The translations under genes were made by a program, and so were the position numbers. DNA of 64,000 bases from JARRKC01 sp037388505 (GTDB taxonomy: Bacteria; Acidobacteriota; UBA6911; RPQK01; JAPXNP01): contig JARRKC010000001.1 of assembly GCA_037388505.1 (NCBI GenBank), forward strand, positions 191,484 through 255,483. Reading direction: 5' to 3'. This document shows positions 17,450 to 27,000 of this stretch, in pieces (positions within the stretch are counted from its first letter, which is position 1; each line of letters starts with the position of its first letter). Below the pieces are notes generated by a model. The model was not told the DNA's origin and did not search any database. It saw nothing but the letters and a program-made list of their open reading frames with translations.

Positions 17450-19948
17450 TCAGCGCTGATCCAGCCTGCGCCCGAACGCAACGACGGACCCCGACCGAAT
17501 GCCACGTTCCGCCCGCTCGATCTTGTTTCGGTACATCTCCCGGTCCGCTCTGGCCACCAGCTCGTCAGGCTCCAGGCCATCGCCTGGGAAAGTGGCGACA
17601 CCAATGCTGATCCCCACACCGACGTTCTCGCCGTCAACGTTGACCAGAGCCCGTCCCTCGAAGGCGGACTGAATGCGTTGCGCGGCCTGCCTGCCCAGGG
17701 TGCCGTCGAGCCCGGGCAGCACGGCCAGGAATTCGTCACCGCCGTAGCGCAGACAAGTATCCGACTTGCGCAAATGAGTGCGCAGCAACCGACCGACCTC
17801 GACCAACAGGAAATCACCGTTCTTATGACCGTAGCGGTCATTGACCCCCTTGAATCCGTCCAGATCCATCATCAGTATCGTCACCGGATAGCCAATACGC
17901 TTGGCTCGTTTCAGTTCCTCACCGATGAAGACGTTGAAGTAGCGAATATTGGGCAGACTCGTCAGCGGATCGGTGTAAGCATCCTCCTGGGTTTCCTCGT
18001 AAATGACCGCGTTGCTAATCGCGGCGGCTGAATAGGGCGCGATGGCTTCCATCAGCCGCAGGTGCGGCTCGCGATAGTTCTCGGGCGCGTTGGAGTACAA
18101 CGTGATGACCCCGACGACGCTGGTCTCGACCGAGAGCGGAACCGCGAGACAGCTCTGGAAGGCCTGCCTCAAGGCCTCGACGTGAGGAAAATCCAGCTCC
18201 GGCGACACGTTCATGAGGGCCTGGTTGTGCGCGGCGACCCAGCCGGTGACGCCTTCACCCAGCTTGACTTCGACGCCTTCGAGGACGTCCTTGAACATCC
18301 CCGTGACATGATGTGGGATCAGCCGATCTTCTTCGGCACTCGACAAGAAGACTGCGCAGGCGGAGTACGGCACAAACCGCTTGATCCGCGCCGCCAGGTA
18401 GGCGAGCGTCTCGTTGACGTTCAGAGACCGGCCGATGTTCTGGGAGATCTCATAGACCGCCTGCATCTCTCTGTGCGTCGAGGCGATGTCGTGGAACACC
18501 GTCTTCTGGATTCGGCGGCGATCGACCAGAGTCCCGGGACTCAAGAGGCCGGCCTTCTCGAGCGCGGGCAGCATTGAGGCTTCCGCATCATCGGCGGCTT
18601 TCTCGAGTTCGTTGATTCTCTCGAGGAACACTTCGACGATGTGGGGATCGAAGGCTTTGCCCGATTCCTGCTTGATGAAGTTCAGTGCAAGCTCGCGGCT
18701 CAGCTTGGGGCGAAACGGACGATCCGATCGCAGCCCGAAGAAGCAATCCACAACCGCCAGGATCCTGGCTCCGAGAGCGATCTGTTCACCTCGCAGGCCC
18801 GCCGGGTATCCCGAACCGTCCCACCGTTCGTGGTGGTGGCGGACAAAAGGAACGACGGGATAAGGAAACGGGACGGTCTCCAGAATGTCGGCTCCCACAG
18901 TCGGGTGGTTACGGACTTTCGCTGCCTCGGGCTCGGTGAGCTTGCCCGGCTTGTTGAGAATGTATTCGGGAATGGCCAGCTTCCCGATATCACGCAGCAG
19001 CGCGGCCGCCCGCAATCCCTTGAGAGTCTGTTCGTCGTCGATATCGAGACATTCGGCCAGAGCCATCGTCATCGCACGTACGCGCTGAATATTGCCGTAA
19101 CTGCTGTGTTCCTTCGCGTCGATCGCCATGGCCAGCGAGGTGATCGTGGCATGGTAGAGGTCGTCGAGCTCATCCAGGTGCTTACGAGCCTGATCGATTC
19201 TCTTGAGGTTCATCTTGTAGGCATAGTAGATGACCAGAATGATGGGCACGGTCACGGCAAAGGCAAAGAAAGGTGTGCTCTCGAAATTCAGGAAGATGAT
19301 GGCCGCACCGGCCGCACCGGCCACGTTGGTCAGGGATGCCCAAAGAAGATTCTCCGAAAAGACTCGCCCTACCCGCTGCCCGGTGGCCAGCGAGACGGCC
19401 ACGGAAACGGAACCCGAGTTGAGGAAGAAATGAAGCAGGGCGCAGAGGCCCAGGTCCAGAAAGAGGGTCACACTCTCCACAAGGTGAGGTTGGAGCGGCG
19501 GGTGAGCAGAAACCAACGCATAGAAGACATGGCCCACCAGCCAGGTCGAAATCGCCAACTGGCTCAGGTTGAACAGGACCCTGTAGGGACGACGAGTCCG
19601 GTCGGCCCGGACCGCAGCCAGAGAACCGTCCAGCACCGAGAGCATCACCGCGGCTTCAGGCGAATAGAGAAGGATGCCCGTAAAGATGAAGATGTCGCTG
19701 ACCGTGATGGTCAGGGAGTTGTTCTTTCCTGTGATGAAGGGGAGTCGCACCGGAAAGATGCCGGAGACAACCGTGGCAAGCGCCAGAAAAAGCCAGGAAA
19801 TATCCCCGTGGAACGCCCGCAGAGCGGAGTAGACGAGAATAGCCGTGCCGATCAGAATGACCGACGTGAAAATCGCTCGGGCCTTCGAGTTGATCGTCTT
19901 ATCGTAGAAGGGCATGAGGTTGAGCCGCTCTCGTCCGACGTCCGACAT
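17450..19948 (-). CDS. Membrane HD-GYP-like / GAF / GGDEF signalling protein
   Basis: An 832-residue protein. The N-terminus (about residues 20-240) has roughly eight TM helices. An HD-GYP-like domain follows (about 265-440): HHHERWDGSGYPAGLRG is intact, but the usual HD of HDIGK is RDIGK and the earlier metal-binding His of the HSxRV motif is Asn (YGNIQRV). A GAF domain (about 480-640) and a GGDEF domain (about 665-825) follow, the latter with RYGGDEFLAVLPG and the RxxD inhibitory site (RKSD) just before it. It is likely an active diguanylate cyclase making c-di-GMP, with a phosphodiesterase domain that may be inactive. The predicted transcription start is close to the ATG at 19948, so translation could be leaderless or begin at ATG 19915. 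Confidence 0.92.
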   Translation of the reverse strand: MSDVGRERLNLMPFYDKTINSKARAIFTSVILIGTAILVYSALRAFHGDISWLFLALATVVSGIFPVRLPFITGKNNSLTITVSDIFIFTGILLYSPEAAVMLSVLDGSLAAVRADRTRRPYRVLFNLSQLAISTWLVGHVFYALVSAHPPLQPHLVESVTLFLDLGLCALLHFFLNSGSVSVAVSLATGQRVGRVFSENLLWASLTNVAGAAGAAIIFLNFESTPFFAFAVTVPIILVIYYAYKMNLKRIDQARKHLDELDDLYHATITSLAMAIDAKEHSSYGNIQRVRAMTMALAECLDIDDEQTLKGLRAAALLRDIGKLAIPEYILNKPGKLTEPEAAKVRNHPTVGADILETVPFPYPVVPFVRHHHERWDGSGYPAGLRGEQIALGARILAVVDCFFGLRSDRPFRPKLSRELALNFIKQESGKAFDPHIVEVFLERINELEKAADDAEASMLPALEKAGLLSPGTLVDRRRIQKTVFHDIASTHREMQAVYEISQNIGRSLNVNETLAYLAARIKRFVPYSACAVFLSSAEEDRLIPHHVTGMFKDVLEGVEVKLGEGVTGWVAAHNQALMNVSPELDFPHVEALRQAFQSCLAVPLSVETSVVGVITLYSNAPENYREPHLRLMEAIAPYSAAAISNAVIYEETQEDAYTDPLTSLPNIRYFNVFIGEELKRAKRIGYPVTILMMDLDGFKGVNDRYGHKNGDFLLVEVGRLLRTHLRKSDTCLRYGGDEFLAVLPGLDGTLGRQAAQRIQSAFEGRALVNVDGENVGVGISIGVATFPGDGLEPDELVARADREMYRNKIERAERGIRSGSVVAFGRRLDQR

Positions 19949-19952
19949 GCAA

Positions 19953-19982
19953 TTTATAGCAACCCTTAGGTCTAAGCCTCAA
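19953..19982 (-). promoter_or_regulatory. Promoter with palindromic spacer for the GGDEF gene
   Basis: On the minus strand, TTGAGG (19977-19982), an 18-nt spacer and TATAAA (19953-19958). The spacer holds the inverted repeat CTTAGACCTAAG (19965-19976), a possible operator. The -10 box ends only 4 nt before the ATG at 19948. Confidence 0.5.
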
Positions 19983-20165
19983 CAAGAAAATAAACGAAAC
20001 CAATACAAAACTCGGACTTCGCACCATCAGATCCACTCGCGATAGGTGCCGCTCCTTTCCTTTCGGGCCTGAATTGCGGGATCTCCAACTCGTGCAGACG
20101 CAAGTACTTGCAGCTCCGCACCGAAGATCGAAACTGGGACTTCCCGTTCCGCTGTTCCCTTCACG

Positions 20166-21203
20166 TCACTGTTTCGGTGCCAGGCTCCTCCATCGTGACC
20201 CCAATCTGGCGACCACCTCGCGACGATACGCTGCAAACGCGTCCGTACCCTCGAACACACGTCTCCCATCTGAAGAATCGACTGCCGCAAGGATCGACTT
20301 TGTGACGCTCGTCGCCAATCCCTGTAAATCGTAACCACCTTCGAGAACGTAGAGGATGCGCCCGTCGCAAACCTCGCGGGCCACGCCGCTGAGAATTGCA
20401 GCCAACTCCCCATATCCGTCGGCGGTCATCCGCATGCCGCCCAACGGGTCTCGGACGTGAGCGTCGTAGCCCGCGGACACGATGATCAGGCCCGGTTGGT
20501 ATTCCCGCAGGATGGGCGCCACGATCTCCGCATAGAGAGACGCGAAGAAGGCGTCATCCTGACCTTCGCCGACCGGCAAATTGACGGTGAAGCCAACGCC
20601 TTCGCCAGCTCCGATATCCTCAGCAGCTCCGGTTCCCGGATAGAAGGGGTATTGATGACTCGAAATGTAAAGAACATCCCGTCGCGACCAGAAGAGCTCT
20701 TCGGTTCCATTGCCATGATGGACGTCGAAGTCAACGATGGCAACGCGCTCCATGCCACCCTGTCCGATGGCCCACTGCGCCGCGATCGCCACGTTGTTGA
20801 AGAGACAGAAGCCCATGGCCCGGTTTCGCGTCGCGTGATGCCCTGGAGGCCGAACCATCGCGAATCCTGCTTCGATCTCGAATCCAAACATGGCTTCGAC
20901 CAGTCGAACCGCACTCCCGGCCGCCAATCGCGCCGCTTCGAATGAGCAGGCATTGGTATAGGTGTCCGGGTCGAGCATGGTCTCTTCCCGCTCGGCCGTC
21001 GCGGCGATGCGTTCGAGATGCTCTCTGCTATGGACGGCCAGGATTTGATTCTCGTCGATTAAATAGGGAGGAATGCGGACGACGGATCGCGGCAGTCTGC
21101 CCACGATTTCAAGGAGGGCCTGGATCCGTTCCGGCCGCTCAGCATGCCCGGGCGGGTTTCGGTGCTCCAAAAAAGCCTCGTCGACAACGACACCGAAGCT
21201 CAT
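20166..21203 (-). CDS. Histone-deacetylase-fold (HDAC-like) amidohydrolase
   Basis: A 345-residue class II HDAC-like / acetoin-utilisation-type deacylase. The zinc-site residues are visible: RPPGHHATRNRAMGFCLFNN (the two catalytic His), VDFDVHHGNGTEELF (Asp and His zinc ligands), and YDAHVRDPLGG (Asp ligand with the DPLGG loop). The N-terminus HRNPPGHAERPERI is typical of the bacterial family. It probably removes acetyl or acyl groups from polyamines, small amides or proteins; the substrate is unassignable. It follows the WTD peptide gene on the same strand at 119 bp, which leaves co-transcription open. TAGGA lies before the ATG. Confidence 0.93.
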   Translation of the reverse strand: MSFGVVVDEAFLEHRNPPGHAERPERIQALLEIVGRLPRSVVRIPPYLIDENQILAVHSREHLERIAATAEREETMLDPDTYTNACSFEAARLAAGSAVRLVEAMFGFEIEAGFAMVRPPGHHATRNRAMGFCLFNNVAIAAQWAIGQGGMERVAIVDFDVHHGNGTEELFWSRRDVLYISSHQYPFYPGTGAAEDIGAGEGVGFTVNLPVGEGQDDAFFASLYAEIVAPILREYQPGLIIVSAGYDAHVRDPLGGMRMTADGYGELAAILSGVAREVCDGRILYVLEGGYDLQGLATSVTKSILAAVDSSDGRRVFEGTDAFAAYRREVVARLGSRWRSLAPKQ

Positions 21204-21322
21204 GGAGCTATCCTACAACATTCGGCGCGAGGGGCGGCATACGGTCAAAGGCGTGGACCCGGCTGAACTGAGCACGGGTTGGTCTGCCCGGGCGATCGCC
21301 CCTCGGCCGCTGAGGATCTTTA

Positions 21323-21421
21323 TCAATCGGTCCAGTGGACGATCCGCATTTCCTCTGCTCCAAGAATGGTTCCCTGGGTGATGGTGTCGGTCCAATGAAC
21401 GATGTTGAGCTCTTTTTCCAT
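21323..21421 (-). CDS. 32-residue peptide with two IVHWTD motifs
   Basis: ATG at 21421, TGA at 21323. The peptide has IVHWTD at residues 7-12 and again at 27-32, where it forms the exact C-terminus. The spacer between them is TITQGTILGAEEMR. GGGGAGAGAGATC gives a good ribosome binding site. It begins 30 nt after the stop of the subtilase, whose tail has 27 QVIWTD motifs. It lacks a hydrophobic signal sequence and has an acidic N-terminus (MEKE). No family is recognised. Because the motif matches the neighbour's repeat but differs (H for I, V/I shifted), it is a distinct gene and not a slipped copy of the array. The function is unknown; possibilities are a partner, a decoy or an evolutionary seed of the repeat. 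Confidence 0.7.
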   Translation of the reverse strand: MEKELNIVHWTDTITQGTILGAEEMRIVHWTD

Positions 21422-21451
21422 GATCTCTCTCCCCAAGTATTCGTAAGTTCG

Positions 21452-23839
21452 TTAGCTTCGGTTGGAATCGTCGTCTGTCCAAATCACTTGATCCGTCCAA
21501 ATCACCTGGTCCGTCCAGATGACCTGATCTGTCCAGATCACTTGGTTGGATCTGACATCGTCGTCCGTCCAGATGACCTGATCCGTCCAAATCACCTGAT
21601 CGGCCCTCAGATTGTCGTCGGTCCAAATCACCTGATTAGCCCGGACGTCGTCATCGGTCCAGATCACCTGATTGGCTCGGACGTCGTCATCGGTCCAGAT
21701 CACCTGATTGGCCTTCACGTCGCCGTCGGTCCAGATCACCTGGTTCGATCTCACATCCCCGTCGGTCCAAATCACCTGATTGGACCTCACATCGCCGTCG
21801 GTCCAGATCACCTGATTAGACTTCACTTCGCCATCGGTCCAGATCACTTGGTTGGATCGAACGTCATCGTCCGTCCAGATCACCTGATTCGACTTGACGT
21901 CGTCATCGGTCCAGATCACCTGGTCCGTCCAAATGACCTGATCCGTCCAGATCACTTGATCCGTCCAGATCACTTGATCCGTCCAGATCACTTGGTCTGT
22001 CCAGATCACCTGATCCGTCCAAATCACCTGAAAAGCCTTGAGATCGTCGTCGGTCCAAATCACCTGGTTCGAACGGACATCTCCGTCGGTCCAGATCACC
22101 TGGTTCGATCTCACATCTCCGTCGGTCCAGATCACCTGGTTCGATCTCACATCCCCGTCGGTCCAAATCACCTGATTCGATTTCACATCGTCGTCGGTCC
22201 AAATCACCTGATTGGACTTCACGTTTTCATCGGTCCAGATCACCTGCGCGACACCCAACGCCTCCTGGTACCAGTCGGCGCCGCTGCCCCAGAAACCCGA
22301 GAAGCCGCTCTTGACCCTGGGGCTGTAAACGACCTTGTCCGCGTAGGCGAAGGCATATCCGGGCAGGACCAATTCATCCCCGACTCGCCAGGCAGGCGAA
22401 GGAGGTACAGTAAACCGCCGCGTCGCCAGATCGAGCTTGGACGCCGCATCAACGGCCGCTTTCACATTGACCAGACCGTTTCCCTGCTCGAGCAGGTGCG
22501 GGCCTTGCAGCTTGATGGCCGTCATGTCCAGGAGCAGCTTCGTCCCGTTCGGGCCGAGAGCCGCGTTGGCCTGATGCATCAGGGCCGCGGCTCCGGCGGC
22601 AAAAGCCGTGGCTACGCTGGATCCGCTCATGTAGACGTAGTAGGGGGATTCGTCGGTGATCCGATCCTGGAGGTTCCGGGCCACCCAACTGCGTGCAGCC
22701 AGGGGGACCGGAATCTTGTTGCCCGGGGCCGAGAGGTCCGGCTTGAACAGCCCGTCCTTATACGTGGGCCCTCGCGAGGAGTAGGTCGTCGCGATGTCAT
22801 CCGCATGACCGGCGGTTCCCCGCGTGTTGATGGCTCCCAAGGTGATGACCGCGGGATCGTTGCCCGGACTGTTGATGGCACCCCAGATCTCCGGGTACTG
22901 TTCGGTCTTGCCCAGGTTCCCGGCCGATACGAAGGTCGCGATCCCTGCGGCGGTCAGCCGTTCCACTGCCTGACAGAGGGGATCGTCACGGTAGGAATCC
23001 ATCGGCGGATGCCCCAAGGAGAAGGACGCGACACTGACTCCCAGCCGCTCGTGGTTGCGAACCAGCCATTCGATGGCAGCCACCAGATTGCTGACTTTGC
23101 CGTTGCCGTCATCACCGATCACCTTCAGATCGACGAACTGAACGTTCGGTGCGACGCCTCTCAGCGTGCCTCTCGAGGCTCTCCCGGATCCGCCGATGAT
23201 GCCGGCCATAGCCGTGCCATGACCGTAGCCATCTGAGTTGCGCTGTACTCTTCGGGCCAAGCCGCCGGTGAAGTCGACGGCTTCGAGAATCCGCCACCCC
23301 TCGAGATCGGGATGCCGGCCGATGCCTGAATCGAACAAAGCCACCACCACACCGCTCCCATCGAAACCTTTCGATTGAGCGATATCCGCTCCCATGGTGG
23401 TCAAACTGATCGGAGAATCGTCGGGAAACGCCGAGAAGCCGGCAGTCGTTGGACGAATAACGGCATCCAGACTCACGAAGCGAACCCCGTCGGCCGAAGC
23501 CAGGTCAGCGATCTCGGCTCGGGTCAATCGCGCCGAGAATCCGTTGACGATCGGCAGTTCCTGGACCGCTCCCGAGGCCCCTAGACGAGCCGCCGTCGTA
23601 CGGGCGCTGACGCCTTCGGCAAGCTGGACGACGACCGGGATCCTCTCATCCGCGGCAATCCCGCGGCTTTCCATGCTGATGGCCTGACGAAGCACCGTGG
23701 ACAGGCGTGGTCCTCGCGCATCGGTTCGAGACATCATTCGACCGTTGCCGGTCTGAGCCAAACCGATGCTCGCCGTCAGAACACAGAGAGCGAAAATGAG
23801 AATCGGAGTGAGGTGGGAACGCGAAGGCTTCTTACTCAT
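21452..23839 (-). CDS. Secreted subtilisin-like protease (S8) with QVIWTD repeat tail
   Basis: A 795-residue protein. The ATG at 23839 (MSKKPSRSHL) follows GGAGGGTAGTC and is preferred over a start at 23857. The order is: signal peptide (ILIFALCVLTASIGLAQ), propeptide-like segment (about 50-150), S8 domain with Asp in VVVALFDSGIG (near 170), His in GYGHGTAMAGIIGG (near 206) and Ser in MSGSSVATAFAAGAAAL (near 405). A linker carries VVYSPRVKSGFSGFWGSGAD. The tail, from about residue 530 to the end, has 27 QVIWTD motifs in 6- or 12-residue units, the longer ones being QVIWTD plus DDVRSN-like. No sorting signal follows. It is likely exported; the tail could be a beta-solenoid or ligand-binding stalk. 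Acidobacterial S8 proteases with other short Trp-containing repeats exist, so the architecture may be a variant of a known theme. Confidence 0.92.
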   Translation of the reverse strand: MSKKPSRSHLTPILIFALCVLTASIGLAQTGNGRMMSRTDARGPRLSTVLRQAISMESRGIAADERIPVVVQLAEGVSARTTAARLGASGAVQELPIVNGFSARLTRAEIADLASADGVRFVSLDAVIRPTTAGFSAFPDDSPISLTTMGADIAQSKGFDGSGVVVALFDSGIGRHPDLEGWRILEAVDFTGGLARRVQRNSDGYGHGTAMAGIIGGSGRASRGTLRGVAPNVQFVDLKVIGDDGNGKVSNLVAAIEWLVRNHERLGVSVASFSLGHPPMDSYRDDPLCQAVERLTAAGIATFVSAGNLGKTEQYPEIWGAINSPGNDPAVITLGAINTRGTAGHADDIATTYSSRGPTYKDGLFKPDLSAPGNKIPVPLAARSWVARNLQDRITDESPYYVYMSGSSVATAFAAGAAALMHQANAALGPNGTKLLLDMTAIKLQGPHLLEQGNGLVNVKAAVDAASKLDLATRRFTVPPSPAWRVGDELVLPGYAFAYADKVVYSPRVKSGFSGFWGSGADWYQEALGVAQVIWTDENVKSNQVIWTDDDVKSNQVIWTDGDVRSNQVIWTDGDVRSNQVIWTDGDVRSNQVIWTDDDLKAFQVIWTDQVIWTDQVIWTDQVIWTDQVIWTDQVIWTDQVIWTDDDVKSNQVIWTDDDVRSNQVIWTDGEVKSNQVIWTDGDVRSNQVIWTDGDVRSNQVIWTDGDVKANQVIWTDDDVRANQVIWTDDDVRANQVIWTDDNLRADQVIWTDQVIWTDDDVRSNQVIWTDQVIWTDQVIWTDQVIWTDDDSNRS
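21455..22250. repeat. 18/36-bp coding tandem repeat array (QVIWTD)
   Basis: 27 units, each with the 18-bp core encoding QVIWTD, either alone or with a second 18-bp half encoding (D/G)DV(R/K)(S/A)N. Many units are almost identical at the DNA level, which points to recent unequal crossing-over or slippage. The third codon positions still vary, so selection acts on the peptide. The array is coding, not CRISPR. Confidence 0.95.
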
Positions 23840-24065
23840 GACTACCCTCCAGACCAATCAGCTCGCACAAATCGACTAGCATCTCCCGTGTACGAGCACC
23901 CGCTGGCCCTTGAATACCTTTATTCTTCCTGCCGTTCAAGTAGATTGTTTGTATTGGTTGTCACAGATGTACAGGATTTTTCAATTGATATTTGTCTAGA
24001 TCCGATATAGCATCGCGCGCGACATGGAGGTCTAGTCGCAGATCCTACAGCGGTGAGGGTCGGAC
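23840..24065. promoter_or_regulatory. AT-rich divergent regulatory region
   Basis: 226 bp between the divergent subtilase and sigma-54 regulator genes. The part from 23920 to 24005 is clearly AT-richer than its surroundings (TTGTTTGTATTGG, TTTTTCAATTGATATTTG), as expected of promoters. A TTGATA/TATAGC pair on the plus strand has only 15 nt spacing, and no GG-N10-GC sigma-54 site was found on either strand. Exact boxes cannot be assigned. Confidence 0.4.
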
Positions 24066-27000
24066 ATGGAAGTTTCGGGGGGAGGAAACCAGGTCAAACA
24101 CTACGGCGTGTTGCGCCCGCTGGAATCCGGGCCCGACATCCGAGTGTTCCTTGTGCAGAGCGGACTCACTGAGAGCGCGTCCCAACGGGTTCTGACGCTG
24201 ATTCCCGCCGGTTTTCAGGAAACCGACGAGGGGTATCGCACCGCCGAGCACTTCTACAATCTGCGCAGCCAGACTCGCCACCCGCTGCTGCCGGAGATTC
24301 AGGGCCTGGAATTCCGAGGGAAACAGGCCGGGTTCGTCACATCCTATCTCGCCGATCCCACTCTCTACGAAGCCGGCTCGAGCTGGCCCTTCGAGCGGCG
24401 CCTCGAGGCGGCACAGGACATTCTCCTGTTGTTCGAGTTTCTCCACCGCCGCGGGATCCATGCCGGTTGGCTGAGCCCGGCCAAGGTCTTCTGCCACAAC
24501 GAAGACCTCACCACGGTCAACCTGGTGCTGCCTTCCGAAGTCCTGGCGGACACCTGCCCGAGCGTCCGTAGCCTTCGCTACTGCGCTCCCGAAGTCCTGG
24601 GCGGCTGGAAGCCCGATACCAGGTCTGATGCTTATTCACTGGGAATGCTGCTCTACTACCTGCTCACAGGCTCCGAGCCCTTCTCGGATTCCAACCCCGA
24701 TTCGATCCGACGCAAACAGGTTGCCGTCAACCCGACGCCTGTTCGTATTCTGAAGGAGGACCTGCCGCCGTACTGCCAGGTGTTGATCGATGGCCTGATT
24801 CGGAAACGCCCCCAAGATCGCTTTTCCATCGAGCAGGCACTTCAGTTCCTGTCCGAGAACACGACCCGAACGTGCTGGCATGTCCCCTCCCTGTCGACAC
24901 CGATGTTGGGGCGGCCGACTGAGCTCGAGCACCTCCAGCGTTGCCTGGACCGCTTCGTTCGGAATCCCCGCCCCCTGGTCGCCGTCGTATCGGGCCCTGC
25001 CGGGATCGGGAAGACCTTCCTCACCGAGCAACTCGTCATCAGCGCGCGGATGAGGCGACTGGGGGTGTTGCATGTCGCCCATCGTGAGACGGACGGCGCC
25101 TTCGAAGCGCTTCGACACAGTCTGGAGAATCGAACAGTCTCAGCCGACAGCGTCGCCGTTTCCCTGACGACCGCGACCACATCCCTGGAGGGGAGAGATA
25201 TCATCGCGTCCATCCTCGAATTGGCCAGAGCGGCTCCTCTCGTGATTCGTGCTACGGACCTGCAATGGCTCGATGAAGGCTCACTCGAGATCTACCGGCA
25301 GATCCTGGGCGGACAGGAGCCCGTTATGCTGCTTGGGGACCGGCGCAGCGACGAGCCGTCTCATTACGGGAAGGAGCTCACGGACGAGTTCCGTAATACG
25401 GGCCGTTTCACTGAACTCCCTCTCGATCCGCTTTCCACAGAGTCGGTCAAGGAGATTCTCGCCTCTGCGATCGGGACCGGATGGCCGGACCTCTGGCTGG
25501 ATCAAACCACCCGCATCTGTGCGGGGAACCCCTTTCATCTGACGGCCCTGCTCGCCTTCCTGCGGGACCGCGGCCAGCTGAGTTATGGCAGTCTGGGCTG
25601 GACCGGTCAGCACCTCCTGGAAGCCAAATGGGAGCCGCCGCACACGGTCTCCGAGGGATTGAGAGCCCGGGTCGAGCGCCTCGGAGAACAAGACCGCGGG
25701 ATCCTGGACTATCTGGCTCTTTTCAACCGGCCTGCCGAACTGGATCTCCTTTCCAGAGCCATCGACGCCGATTCTCACCAACTGCTGGATCGTTTGCGAA
25801 GACTCGAGCGACTGGGTTTTCTGGAAATCAGCGGCAGCTTTGCCTGCCCCCTGGCCACACTCAGCCACCGCTGGCTGCATGCCGTCCTGGAGCAAGACCT
25901 CTCTCCGGCCACACGCAAGCAGCTTCACCAGAAGATTCTCAATGCTCTGGTCTTGGCGCCGACGCCGCAGGAGCGTCCCGGTCTCGAGGAACTCGCACGA
26001 CATTCCATCGCGGCGGGTTCGAAGCAGGCAGCTAAGAAGTGGACCAAGGTTGCCGTCGCCGGGCTGCGAGGTGATCGGCTTTTCCGACAGGCTTCGGTTC
26101 TGTTCGAACGTGCCATCTCCGAGGGATGTCTGTCGCCCCTGTGCTGGGAAGACGTCAAAACGCGCATTGAGCTGCTCTTCCTCGCCGGCAACCACTCTCG
26201 CTGCGAGGACACGATCCGGTTGCAGCTGGCCGGACACTGCTCACGCTCCCGGCTCTCCTATCTCTGGACGATGTTGGCACGCATCCGGATCCTGCGAGGA
26301 AGCCTTCGCGAAGCCGGCCATCTCCTCGAACAGGCACACTCCCTCTGCCACGACGAACCGGCGTTTCTGGAGGCCGCGGCGGAACTCGTCGCCCGTCTGA
26401 GTCGAGCCGGCAAACTGGCCGAAGCCCGGCACCTGACCTCGCAACTGCTCCAGATGGGAGGAAAGGCAGGAACACCAGAAGTTGTCGCCAAGGTCTCCCA
26501 AGCCCTTTTCTACTTCTTTCGCAGAAGCGGGCTGTACCGTGAAGCCATCGTTTGGTCGGTTCGATCGATTCGCGCCTCGTCCCGCCTGGGAGAGTCGGCG
26601 TTCCTGGCGCGTCTCTGTCTCGAACTCGGAGCGGTCCAGCTCAACCGGGGAGACTATGCCGCGACGAGAAGACTCACAAGGTACGGCATCGAGACCGCAG
26701 GCCGGGTGGGAAACGCGAAACTGAGATTTGAGGCGTCGTTATGTGAGGCGAGACTGGCAAACCGCGCCGGTCGGCACTCGACCGCCGAACGTCTACTCCG
26801 GGAATGGACTCGCCAGGCTCACCGAGACTCTCGTCTCGATTTGAACGCAAGACTCTTCGCCGAGCTTTCCATGGCCGCTCTCGAGCGGCTCCGACTGCAT
26901 CTGGCCGAGCGCTACATCAAAGCCGGCCGCCGATTCCTGACCGAGGAGGCCTCGGACGCGGCGTGCGAGCTCGCCTCTGTGGACGGTCGACTTCAGCTGC

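Noticed and set aside
21290..21301. GGGCGATCGCCC palindrome behind the WTD peptide as a terminator
   Set aside because: A perfect 12-bp palindrome without loop or U-tract would not fold as a terminator; it is more likely chance or a DNA-binding site.
21455..22250. CRISPR-like repeated array
   Set aside because: Units are contiguous 18/36-bp coding repeats with no unique spacers, and they lie inside an intact gene.
21335..23236. 633-aa plus-strand reading frame with repeats of DHLIGPDH-type
   Set aside because: It is the antisense of the QVIWTD coding array. The opposite strand encodes catalytic S8 motifs and has a signal peptide and ribosome binding site.
23985..24012. Plus-strand promoter TTGATA/TATAGC for the sigma-54 regulator
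   Set aside because: The spacer is only 15 nt, too short for a confident sigma-70 call.
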